DNA of 9,942 nucleotides from Deltaproteobacteria bacterium (GCA_019310865.1 JAFDDL010000097.1:1-9942); one strand, 5' to 3'; positions 1 through 9,461 are shown, counted from the stretch's first letter. The notes: generated from the sequence alone by a model not told the origin. Program-made: numbers and translations.

Positions 1-2962
<2,962 letters not shown>

Positions 2963-2978
2963 GGTCCATCCATGCGCA

Positions 2979-4379
2979 TTAAAAATCTATATTATGGGGT
3001 GTACGTGGAAACGGGATCACGTCCCGGATATTCGTGATGCCGGTAATGAGCATTATCAAGCGTTCGAAACCAAGGCCGAATCCACCGTGGGGAACACTGC
3101 CAAAGCGCCTGGAGTCAAGATACCACTCGTAATCTGAAACCGGCAGACCCTGATCCTGCATGCGGCGTTTTAATATATCCAATCGCTCTTCACGCTGGCT
3201 ACCGCCAACAATTTCTCCAATTCCCGGAACCAGCACATCCATGGCCGCGACGGTTCGGTCATCTTTGTTGACGCGCATGTAAAACGGTTTGATTTCTTTG
3301 GGATAGTCATACACAATAACAGGTTTTTTAAAATGATGTTCGGTTAAATACCGTTCATGTTCCGATTGTAAATCATTCCCAAAGGACACATCGTAGTCGA
3401 ACGTCTTCTTTGAAGCGTTTAACACGCATATGGCTTCGGCATAGGGCAACCGAACAAAATCGTTTTGGACAATCGTCTCCAATCTCTTCATAAGGGTTTT
3501 ATCCACAAATCGAGCAAAAAGTTCCAGGTCGGCCTGGCAATGAGTGAAGGTATATTGGATAAGATACTGGATCAGCGATTCAGCCAGGTCCATATTGCCG
3601 GTCAAGTTACAAAAGGCCATTTCCGGTTCCAGCATCCAGAATTCGGCGGCATGGCGACGGGTGTTTGAATTTTCCGCTCGAAACGTGGGACCAAAGGTAT
3701 AGACATCGCTCAACGCCAACGCAAACATTTCCACAGAGAGTTGTCCGGAGACAGTCAGGTTGGCCGGCTTTCCAAAAAAATCCAATGCATAATCGGTCTT
3801 TCCCTCGCTTTTGGGCAAGTTTTCCAGATCGAGCGATGTGACGCGGAACAATTCACCGGCGCCTTCGCAATCCGATCCCGTCAGAATGGGCGTATGAATA
3901 TAATAAAACCCTCGTTCCTTAAAAAAGGTATGGATGGCAAGGGATAGCTCGGATCTCAACCTGAAGGCGGCCCCGTATTTGTTCGTTCGGGCCCGAAGGT
4001 GAGCGATGGATCGCAAATATTCATCCGTATGTCGCTTTTTTTGAAGTGGAAAGGAATCGGGGGCGGCACTGATAATGTCAATATTTTCGGCCGAAACCTC
4101 CCAGGCTTGCCCCTTGCCCTGGGATTTGATCAAAGAACCCGTTACTGCAACGGCCGAGCCGGTGCCTAGCTCCTTGATGAGTTGGTAATTCGGTAATGTA
4201 TCGGTTGCAATTACCTGGATGTTTTTCAGGCAAGATCCGTCATTTACCTCGATAAACGAAAAGGTTTTGGCGGTTCGGCGGGTTCGAACCCACCCCTTGA
4301 CCAATACGGTTTCCACCGGCTCCCGGGATGCAAGCAGGATGTGAATCTTGGTTCTTGAAACTGGGCTCTGGGTATTCAA
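2979..4379 (-). CDS. asnS: Asparaginyl-tRNA synthetase (class IIb)
   Basis: This enzyme charges tRNA-Asn with asparagine using ATP. It has 466 residues, the same length as E. coli AsnRS, and aligns end to end by eye. The N-terminal OB-fold anticodon-binding domain covers about 24-104 (KGWVRTRR near its start). The class II catalytic core follows: motif 1 region around 153-176 (RGFYYIHTP, then GAGE), motif 2 FRAENSNTRRHAAEFWMLEPE region at 233-253, and motif 3 GFGLGFERLIML at 433-444. The C-terminus PFPRTPHNIDF matches the family. The start is TTG at 4379-4377: upstream in frame there is no ATG or GTG before a TAG stop, and it is preceded by a G-tract that can act as Shine-Dalgarno. It is the only minus-strand gene, converging with gyrB and diverging from the radical SAM gene. 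Having AsnRS means Asn-tRNA need not depend on the GatCAB transamidation route. Confidence 0.97.
   Translation of the reverse strand: MNTQSPVSRTKIHILLASREPVETVLVKGWVRTRRTAKTFSFIEVNDGSCLKNIQVIATDTLPNYQLIKELGTGSAVAVTGSLIKSQGKGQAWEVSAENIDIISAAPDSFPLQKKRHTDEYLRSIAHLRARTNKYGAAFRLRSELSLAIHTFFKERGFYYIHTPILTGSDCEGAGELFRVTSLDLENLPKSEGKTDYALDFFGKPANLTVSGQLSVEMFALALSDVYTFGPTFRAENSNTRRHAAEFWMLEPEMAFCNLTGNMDLAESLIQYLIQYTFTHCQADLELFARFVDKTLMKRLETIVQNDFVRLPYAEAICVLNASKKTFDYDVSFGNDLQSEHERYLTEHHFKKPVIVYDYPKEIKPFYMRVNKDDRTVAAMDVLVPGIGEIVGGSQREERLDILKRRMQDQGLPVSDYEWYLDSRRFGSVPHGGFGLGFERLIMLITGITNIRDVIPFPRTPHNIDF
3499..3507 (+). promoter_or_regulatory. Perfect-consensus DnaA-box 9-mer inside asnS
   Basis: The plus strand reads TTATCCACA, the exact consensus DnaA box. 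It lies inside the asnS coding region, where the minus strand encodes FVDKT (residues 291-295). Like the copy in gyrB it arises from a Val-Asp-Lys codon run and is isolated, so chance plus coding is a real alternative to function. Confidence 0.3.
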
Positions 4380-4383
4380 AAAT

Positions 4384-4393
4384 CCCCCCCCCC
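4384..4393 (-). promoter_or_regulatory. G10 tract forming the asnS Shine-Dalgarno region
   Basis: A run of ten C on the plus strand reads as ten G in the asnS leader, ending four bases before the TTG start. No other purine-rich Shine-Dalgarno candidate exists in the leader, so the G-tract must pair with the CCUCC of 16S rRNA if SD-mediated initiation is used. It is a simple-sequence tract prone to length change, which would alter SD strength or spacing without touching the reading frame. Confidence 0.6.
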
Positions 4394-4423
4394 TATTAGC
4401 TATGGCCTATTTATTCAAATTGG

Positions 4424-4452
4424 GATATAATTCACTGTTGCGGTTTTGACAA
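4424..4452 (-). promoter_or_regulatory. Predicted sigma70-type promoter for asnS
   Basis: Reading the minus strand, TTGTCA (4452-4447; five of six consensus bases) is followed by a 17-base spacer and TATATC (4429-4424; four of six). Transcription would begin near 4417, giving a leader of about 38 bases that includes the G10 tract. Spacing and position upstream of the TTG are right, but no experimental start is available. Confidence 0.5.
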
Positions 4453-4474
4453 TTGATTCGCCGCCTGGAATTAA
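4446..4474 (+). promoter_or_regulatory. Possible promoter for the radical SAM/rng operon
   Basis: A perfect -35 hexamer TTGACA (4446-4451) is followed after 17 bases by AATTAA (4469-4474), a poor -10 with three matches. It overlaps the asnS -35 on the opposite strand by five bases. If used, transcription would start near 4480, downstream of the TTG at 4453, which favours ATG 4501 as the start of the gene. Confidence 0.35.
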
Positions 4475-4500
4475 CCCCTAACCAGTTAAATATATCTAGC

Positions 4501-7023
4501 ATGCACATCGAAAGTATTCAAGATATCCTGTCCAGGGTTGAGCAACCCAGTCGGTATCTGGGGTCCGAAATCAACCGAATCCGTAAGAATCCGGACACAG
4601 TTCAACTCAAAGTTTTACTTGCTTTTCCAGATCTTTACGAAATAGGTACCTCCCATTTCGGCATTCAAATTCTATATCATGTATTGAACCGGGATTCGGA
4701 CATTCTGGCGGAACGGGTTTTTGCACCCGGCCTGGACATGGCCAGAGAACTGAAAAAAGCCGGATTGCCTCTTTTCTCTCTTGAATCTGAAACACCGGCC
4801 GGAAGCTTCGATATTATCGGTTTCAGTCTCCTGTATGAACTAAATTACACGAATGTTCTGGCAATGCTCGATTTGGCCGGCATTCCCTTCCGGGCGAAAG
4901 ACCGGACAAGGGATCATCCTCTGATCATTGCCGGCGGGCCATGTACATGCAATCCGGAACCGATGGCGGATTTTTTTGATGCCATGGTTATTGGAGACGG
5001 AGAAACGGTGGTTATGGACATGGCTCGGGCCTGGAAGTGTTGGAAAGCCAACGGGGGGCGAAAAATGGCGTTGCTGGAAGACTGGGCAGCCATTGGGGGG
5101 GTATATGTTCCACGATTTTACCACGCGCAATTTGACGCTAACGGATTTTGCACGCTTCGTCCGGATAAGAAACGGGTGGATAAGGTGCCGGAATCGGTTT
5201 CCCGTGCCGTGATTTCAGATTTGGGTAAGTCACCATTTCCAGATAAACCCATCGTACCCTTTTCTCGGCCTGTGCATGACCGGCTTCGTCTGGAAGTGGC
5301 GCGGGGCTGCACGCGGGGCTGCCGTTTTTGCCAGGCCGGTATGATTTACCGGCCGGTTCGGGAACGGACCCTTGACCAGCTGCTGAAACAGACCGAGAAG
5401 TCTTTGGCAGCCACCGGGTATGAAGATTTGTCCCTGCTTTCCCTGAGCACGGGAGACTACGGGTGCATCTTAGCGTTGATGCAAAAACTGATGGCCAAAG
5501 GTGAGTCGAACCATGTGGCGGTATCTTTCCCCTCCCTGCGAGCCGGCACCCTGAACCCGCAGCTTATGGAGCTGGTTAAAAAGGTCCGAAAGACCGGCTT
5601 TACCATTGCTGCTGAAGCGGGTAGCCAGCGACTTCGGGATCTCATCAATAAAAATATTGGAAGGCAAGATCTGTATAACACGGTTGAAAATGCGTTCCGA
5701 TACGGATGGCAAGTGATCAAGCTGTATTTCATGATTGGTTTGCCGACAGAAACGCAGCAGGACCTTGCGGAAATGGTTTCACTGGTGCGCGAAATTCATA
5801 AAATACGAGGCCCAAATGGCAAGAAAGGAAAAATAAATGTCAGCGTGAACACCTTTATTCCGAAGCCGCACACACCCTTTCAATGGGCATCTCAGATTCC
5901 GGTGACCGAATCGCGGGAAAAACTCGGCTGGATAAAAGACAAACTGAGACTGCCCGGGTTGCATGTTAAGTGGCAAAACCCGGAGACCAGCTTCCTTGAA
6001 GGGCTCTGGGCCCGGGGAGACCGAACGTTGACGCGGCTGCTCGAAACGGCCTATGAGATGGGGTGTCAATTTGACGGTTGGAGTGATCATTTCAAAAATG
6101 ATCGCTGGATGCGCGCTCTTGAAAGACAACAAGTGGACATCGATTTTTATACCACCCGGACACGGCAATTCGATGAACCGCTACCATGGGACCATATTGA
6201 TTCTCGGGTCACCAAAGCATACTTGCAGAAAGAGTGGCACAAGGCAATTGCCGGAGAAGAAACCACGGACTGTCGAACCGGCGACTGCAGCAATTGTGGC
6301 GTGTGTGATTTTGAAACGATTCGACCCATTGTTTACTCAAACGTTGACCCCGGAGCTGCCGATAAAGAGGCCATATCGATCCGAGCGGATGAATTCATGA
6401 AAACGGTTCGGGTGAGATACGCCAAAACGGGCCCCGCCCGATTTTTTGGACATCTGGAAATGGTAAGTATATTTTTACGAGCCCTCCGCCGCGCCGCCAT
6501 TCCTGTGCAGTATTCCCAGGGGTATCACCCGCTTCCGAAGATTTCTTTCGAGGATCCGCTGCCCATCGGCATTGAGAGCCGGGTAGAAACGTTTCGGATT
6601 CGGGTGCCGGGTAGTTTTCGCACAAACAATCTGGTTGCCGCGTTAAATGCGCAATTGCCTGAGGGACTTATCCTACGAGACTGCCAGGTGATGGGGGGAA
6701 AACCGCCCAAAGCCCAGAACTCGGCGCATGTATACACAGTGACCGCGCCTTTGATTCGAATTGATGAACAGGCCTTGACCCGATTTGAAGATGCCCCTGA
6801 ATTTCCCATGCAGCGCCGGAACAAAAAGGGAAAGGTCATCACCATCGACCTGAAGGCGGTCGTCGAGAAATTGACCCTGCTGACACCCGGTCAGGTTGAA
6901 ATGACGATTGTCAACGACCAGGGCCGGAAGGTGCGACCGGCTGCCGTTTTAACGCACGTTTTCAATTTTTCCGATGATGATGTCAAGGCTTGCCGAATTG
7001 TAAAGACACAAACCCGACAATAG
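4501..7023 (+). CDS. Radical SAM protein with B12-binding-like N-terminus (TIGR03960 type) fused to C-terminal DUF2344 (TIGR03936 type)
   Basis: This is a large cytosolic-looking protein of 840 residues from ATG 4501, of unknown substrate. Residues about 35-190 resemble a Rossmann-like B12-binding module (FPDLYEIGTSHFG; GGPCTCNPEP at 145-154; IGDGE) but no cobalamin-ligating DxHxxG motif is visible. The radical SAM core covers about 260-480, with the cluster motif C270-x3-C274-x2-C277 in RGCTRGCRFCQAG and MIGLPTET at 411-418. A second cysteine motif C591-x4-C596-x2-C599-x2-C602 follows. DUF2344 begins near 633 (VRVRYAKTGPARFFGHLEMV, then YSQGYHPLPKISF) and runs to the end. In many bacteria the two halves are separate adjacent genes, often next to rng as here. 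An in-frame TTG at 4453 would add 16 residues; ATG 4501 is preferred because the family-like LSRVEQPSRYLG segment follows it shortly, although neither start has a good Shine-Dalgarno. It ends 8 bases before rng, so the two are very likely co-transcribed. Confidence 0.93.
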   Translation: MHIESIQDILSRVEQPSRYLGSEINRIRKNPDTVQLKVLLAFPDLYEIGTSHFGIQILYHVLNRDSDILAERVFAPGLDMARELKKAGLPLFSLESETPAGSFDIIGFSLLYELNYTNVLAMLDLAGIPFRAKDRTRDHPLIIAGGPCTCNPEPMADFFDAMVIGDGETVVMDMARAWKCWKANGGRKMALLEDWAAIGGVYVPRFYHAQFDANGFCTLRPDKKRVDKVPESVSRAVISDLGKSPFPDKPIVPFSRPVHDRLRLEVARGCTRGCRFCQAGMIYRPVRERTLDQLLKQTEKSLAATGYEDLSLLSLSTGDYGCILALMQKLMAKGESNHVAVSFPSLRAGTLNPQLMELVKKVRKTGFTIAAEAGSQRLRDLINKNIGRQDLYNTVENAFRYGWQVIKLYFMIGLPTETQQDLAEMVSLVREIHKIRGPNGKKGKINVSVNTFIPKPHTPFQWASQIPVTESREKLGWIKDKLRLPGLHVKWQNPETSFLEGLWARGDRTLTRLLETAYEMGCQFDGWSDHFKNDRWMRALERQQVDIDFYTTRTRQFDEPLPWDHIDSRVTKAYLQKEWHKAIAGEETTDCRTGDCSNCGVCDFETIRPIVYSNVDPGAADKEAISIRADEFMKTVRVRYAKTGPARFFGHLEMVSIFLRALRRAAIPVQYSQGYHPLPKISFEDPLPIGIESRVETFRIRVPGSFRTNNLVAALNAQLPEGLILRDCQVMGGKPPKAQNSAHVYTVTAPLIRIDEQALTRFEDAPEFPMQRRNKKGKVITIDLKAVVEKLTLLTPGQVEMTIVNDQGRKVRPAAVLTHVFNFSDDDVKACRIVKTQTRQ

Positions 7024-7026
7024 GTG
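7022..7026 (+). promoter_or_regulatory. Ribosome binding site of rng, overlapping the upstream stop codon
   Basis: AGGTG starts inside the TAG stop of the radical SAM gene and lies five bases before the rng ATG. This fixes the rng start and suggests translational coupling between the two genes. Confidence 0.65.
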
Positions 7027-7031
7027 ATTAA

Positions 7032-8576
7032 ATGGATAGAAAGCTGGTCATAAATGTATCGGAGCATGAAACGCGAGTGGCCCATCTGGAAGACGGGACC
7101 CTCGCGGAACTTATGATCGAACGACGGGACGACACCAATATCGCCGGAAATGTATACAAGGGTAAGGTCTGCCGTGTCTTGCCGGGCATGCAGGCCGCTT
7201 TCGTGGAAATCGGTATTCACCAGGCCGCATTTTTACACGTAAATGATTTGTATATTAATAATTATAATGAATACAAAGATCTATATGCTGACGAGCAACT
7301 GGAGGAAGACCAGATCCAGAATACCGATGACCCCGGTCAGGTTCTCGAACAGCGCATGGAGCCGGTTGAGCCCATTGAAGACCGGATCACCGAAGGCCGG
7401 GAGATACTGGTGCAGGTGGCCAAATCACCACTGGGAACCAAAGGGGCGCGAATCACGTCTCACATTTCTTTACCCGGGCGATTTTTGGTGCTCATGCCCA
7501 CCTCCAGTCGAATTGGCGTCTCGAGGCGGATAGAGGATGAGGCGGAACGGACCCGATTGAAGGAAATTGCATCGAATCTCAGCCAGGGGAAATATGGTTA
7601 TATTGTCCGAACCGCTGCGGAGGGAATGCCAGAGGAAAAACTTGCCTATGAAATGGGGTTTTTAAAAAACATCTGGGATGGCATTCAAATCAAAGTTCAA
7701 ACGGCCTCGGCGCCCAATCTCCTGCACCAGGAACTCAATGTCAGCCTGCGGGCGGTACGGGATCTGTTGACCCATGAGGCCGATACGGTGATGATCGACA
7801 GCCGATCCGGCTACGATGCCGTCTTGTCATTTTTAGACGGGTTCATGCCCAGCCTCAAAGCAAGTGTATCGCTTTATGACGGGATCGAACCGATCTTTGA
7901 CGCCTACAACTTGGAAGGCGACATTACCCGGGCTTTGACACGTAAAGTGTGGTTAAAATCAGGCGGTTATATAGTTCTTGAACATACCGAGGCGTTGTTT
8001 GCAATTGACGTGAATACCGGCCGTTATGTGGGGAAACATAACCTGGAAGAGACGATTTTAAAGACGAACCTCGAGGCGGTCAAAGAAATCGCCTATCAAA
8101 TTCGTTTAAGAGATATCGGTGGAATCCTCATCATTGACTTCATTGACATGGAGAAAAAATCGAATCAGGAGAAGGTGTTCAATGCACTGAAAGAGGCGTT
8201 TAAAAAAGACAAAAGCAAAACCAATGTGCTGCCGATATCTGAACTCGGAATTATCCAGATGACCCGCAAGCGAATCCGTGAACCGCTGACCCGGACTCTT
8301 TGCGAACCGTGCTTTTATTGCGACGGGCAAGGGTTCTTGCTGTCCAAGCAATCGATCTGCTACAACATTTATCGTGAAATTCTGCGCCAGACACAGGATT
8401 TTATCGGCAACCGTTTTGCGATTCGTGTCAATCCGGAAATGGCCGAGTTGCTCCATGGCGAGGAAAACCATCTCATCAACGCTTTGGAACGAAAAATCGG
8501 AAAGCAGGTAGAAATCTACCCGGATGAGGTGTATCATCTGGAGCAGTTCGATGTGTTCGAGGTGTTGAAAGGGTAG
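7032..8576 (+). CDS. rng: Ribonuclease G (RNase E/G family endoribonuclease)
   Basis: RNase G cleaves single-stranded AU-rich RNA, classically the 5' end of 16S rRNA and some mRNAs. It has 514 residues (E. coli RNase G is 489) and lacks the long C-terminal degradosome scaffold of RNase E. An S1 RNA-binding domain spans about 38-145 (NVYKGKVCRVLPGMQAAFVEIG), interrupted at about 74-116 by an acidic, Asn/Tyr/Asp/Glu-rich insertion. The DNase I-like catalytic site shows D326 in FAIDVNTG and D369 in IIDFIDM, 43 residues apart as are D303 and D346 of E. coli RNase E. The zinc-link is C427-x2-C430 (CFYC), preceded by an extra C424. Its upstream partner is the radical SAM/DUF2344 gene, a recurrent pairing. 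No rplU-rpmA follows; the next gene is rpmH. RNase E is the only serious alternative name and the length argues against it. Confidence 0.95.
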   Translation: MDRKLVINVSEHETRVAHLEDGTLAELMIERRDDTNIAGNVYKGKVCRVLPGMQAAFVEIGIHQAAFLHVNDLYINNYNEYKDLYADEQLEEDQIQNTDDPGQVLEQRMEPVEPIEDRITEGREILVQVAKSPLGTKGARITSHISLPGRFLVLMPTSSRIGVSRRIEDEAERTRLKEIASNLSQGKYGYIVRTAAEGMPEEKLAYEMGFLKNIWDGIQIKVQTASAPNLLHQELNVSLRAVRDLLTHEADTVMIDSRSGYDAVLSFLDGFMPSLKASVSLYDGIEPIFDAYNLEGDITRALTRKVWLKSGGYIVLEHTEALFAIDVNTGRYVGKHNLEETILKTNLEAVKEIAYQIRLRDIGGILIIDFIDMEKKSNQEKVFNALKEAFKKDKSKTNVLPISELGIIQMTRKRIREPLTRTLCEPCFYCDGQGFLLSKQSICYNIYREILRQTQDFIGNRFAIRVNPEMAELLHGEENHLINALERKIGKQVEIYPDEVYHLEQFDVFEVLKG

Positions 8577-8587
8577 AGTCAGAAAAA

Positions 8588-8616
8588 TTGTATTGACATA
8601 TTTTCATATTTATGAT
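8588..8616 (+). promoter_or_regulatory. Predicted promoter region for the rpmH-rnpA-yidD-yidC cluster
   Basis: In a very AT-rich gap, TATGAT (8611-8616, five of six -10 bases) sits 17 bases after TTGTAT (8588-8593, three of six -35 bases). A perfect TTGACA overlaps at 8593-8598 but lies only 12 bases before TATGAT and has only T-rich, poor -10 choices at normal spacing. One of these readings is likely the rpmH promoter; the sequence alone does not decide which. Confidence 0.5.
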
Positions 8617-8618
8617 TT

Positions 8619-8627
8619 TTTTCCACA
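8619..8627 (+). promoter_or_regulatory. DnaA-box-like 9-mer upstream of rpmH
   Basis: TTTTCCACA differs from TTATCCACA by one base and fits the relaxed pattern TTWTNCACA. It lies just downstream of the predicted -10 in the non-coding gap before rpmH, a position that in many bacteria borders oriC. It is single, with no visible cluster, so it could at most be a regulatory site or remnant. Confidence 0.3.
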
Positions 8628-8674
8628 TTTGTTTGTAGGTCATCGAGTCACCGAAAGAAAAAGGTAATGTAATC

Positions 8675-8809
8675 ATGAAAAGAACCTATCAACCGAGCAG
8701 AACGAAGCGGGCGCGCACCCATGGTTTTCTAAAACGGATGTCATCCAAAGGCGGGCGGCGCATTATTAACAGACGGCGGGCCAGGGGAAGAAAGCGTCTG
8801 GCCGTGTAA
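8675..8809 (+). CDS. rpmH: Large ribosomal subunit protein bL34
   Basis: This is a 44-residue, extremely basic protein of the 50S subunit. It matches the family from end to end: [19 protein letters not shown], then [19 protein letters not shown] and the ending RLAV; E. coli L34 is 46 residues. An AAGG at 8661-8664 lies ten bases before the ATG as Shine-Dalgarno. The preceding AT-rich gap contains the predicted promoter, so rpmH is probably the first gene of the cluster with rnpA, yidD and yidC, as is common. It is very short but unmistakable. Confidence 0.96.
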   Translation: MKRTYQPSRTKRARTHGFLKRMSSKGGRRIINRRRARGRKRLAV

Positions 8810-8818
8810 GGTGTAAAC

Positions 8819-8851
8819 GTGTTCAGCGGTATTATGTCTGACGGATATTAG
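8819..8851 (+). other. Possible 10-codon mini-cistron (leader peptide) between rpmH and rnpA
   Basis: GTG 8819 opens ten codons (MFSGIMSDGY) ending at TAG 8849-8851. It is preceded at five bases by AAGGTG (8808-8813), a better Shine-Dalgarno than any in front of rnpA, whose ATG lies 17 bases after this stop. It may feed ribosomes to rnpA by reinitiation. It could also be chance: so short an ORF has no coding statistics. Confidence 0.25.
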
Positions 8852-8868
8852 ACAGCGCCCAATCAAAT

Positions 8869-9234
8869 ATGGATCACACACATTCAGAAAAAAGGACCTT
8901 CACCAAAGCAGATCGCCTTTTAAAGCGACAAGAATTTATTCGACTGTCAAAACTGAATCGGAAGGTCGTTAACAGACAATTTTTAGCCCTCTATGCACCG
9001 AGTTCCACCGATCGGATTCGCCTGGGGGTTACCGTGACCAAAAAGATAGGCAACGCTGCAACTCGTAACCGGATTAAACGATATGTTCGAGAATATTTCC
9101 GGTTAAACCGCCATGACATTAACGGGATTTGGGATATCAATATCATAGCCAAACAGGAGGCGGCGAATATGGCCTCCGATCAAGCGTATCGGGCCGTGCA
9201 CGATATATTCAAAAAGGTACGGAATCGGGTTTGA
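8869..9234 (+). CDS. rnpA: Ribonuclease P protein component
   Basis: This small basic protein binds the RNase P RNA and helps it recognise and cleave the 5' leader of pre-tRNAs. It has 121 residues (E. coli C5 protein: 119). The N-terminal part shows the family pattern FTKADRLLKRQEFIRL at 11-26, the central strand LGVTVTKKIGNA, and the signature RNR motif TRNRIKRYVREYFRLNR at about 65-81, which contacts the RNA. ATG 8869 is the only usual start in the open frame after the TGA at 8839, and residues right after it fit the family, but no Shine-Dalgarno precedes it. It lies 59 bases after rpmH. Its TGA overlaps a TTG that is a possible yidD start. The RNase P RNA gene is not in the window. Confidence 0.95.
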   Translation: MDHTHSEKRTFTKADRLLKRQEFIRLSKLNRKVVNRQFLALYAPSSTDRIRLGVTVTKKIGNAATRNRIKRYVREYFRLNRHDINGIWDINIIAKQEAANMASDQAYRAVHDIFKKVRNRV

Positions 9235-9248
9235 TACACACGCGAAAC

Positions 9249-9461
9249 ATGCGAATACAGCTGACATTGACCGCAATTCGCGTTTACCAATTCACGGTAT
9301 CACCTTTTCTGGGCCCGACGTGCCGGTTTTATCCGTCATGTTCCGAGTACGCTTACCAATCCGTAAATCGGTATGGTATCTTGAAAGGCGCGATTCTAAC
9401 CGGAAAACGAGTGTTGAAATGCCACCCGTTTCATCCGGGGGGCGTCGATCCGGTTCCCTGA
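9249..9461 (+). CDS. yidD: Membrane protein insertion efficiency factor YidD
   Basis: YidD is a small membrane-associated protein that aids insertion of proteins handled by YidC; the gene is classically located between rnpA and yidC, as here. From ATG 9249 it has 70 residues. A hydrophobic/amphipathic N-terminal segment (AIRVYQFTVSPFLGP) is followed by the family core: CRFYPSCSEYA with C25 and C31, RYGILKG, then KRVLKCHPFHPGGVDPVP with C58. An alternative in-frame TTG at 9231 overlaps the rnpA stop (TTGA), giving 76 residues and an N-terminus as long as that of E. coli YidD (85 residues in all); neither start has a convincing Shine-Dalgarno, so the start is uncertain by six codons. The rest is unambiguous. 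A 141-base gap separates it from yidC. Confidence 0.92.
   Translation: MRIQLTLTAIRVYQFTVSPFLGPTCRFYPSCSEYAYQSVNRYGILKGAILTGKRVLKCHPFHPGGVDPVP

Noticed and set aside
4380..4452. T-box or other amino-acid-sensing leader for asnS
   Set aside because: The predicted leader is only about 38 bases and the whole divergent gap is too short to hold a T-box; no specifier stem or antiterminator sequence is visible.
4453..4500. TTG at 4453 as the start of the radical SAM gene
   Set aside because: The added 16 residues do not look like the family N-terminus, there is no Shine-Dalgarno, and the TTG lies inside or upstream of the predicted promoter. ATG 4501 fits better, though also without a good Shine-Dalgarno.
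5093..5101. G7 runs in coding regions (near 1370 in gyrB and 5095 in the radical SAM gene) as phase-variable or frameshift sites
   Set aside because: Both encode family-plausible residues, the frames continue intact on either side, and length seven is modest, so there is no evidence for a frameshift.
8836..8855. TGTCT/AGACA inverted repeat between rpmH and rnpA as a terminator
   Set aside because: The stem is only five pairs around a ten-base loop with no T-run; it is too weak for a terminator or a named operator.
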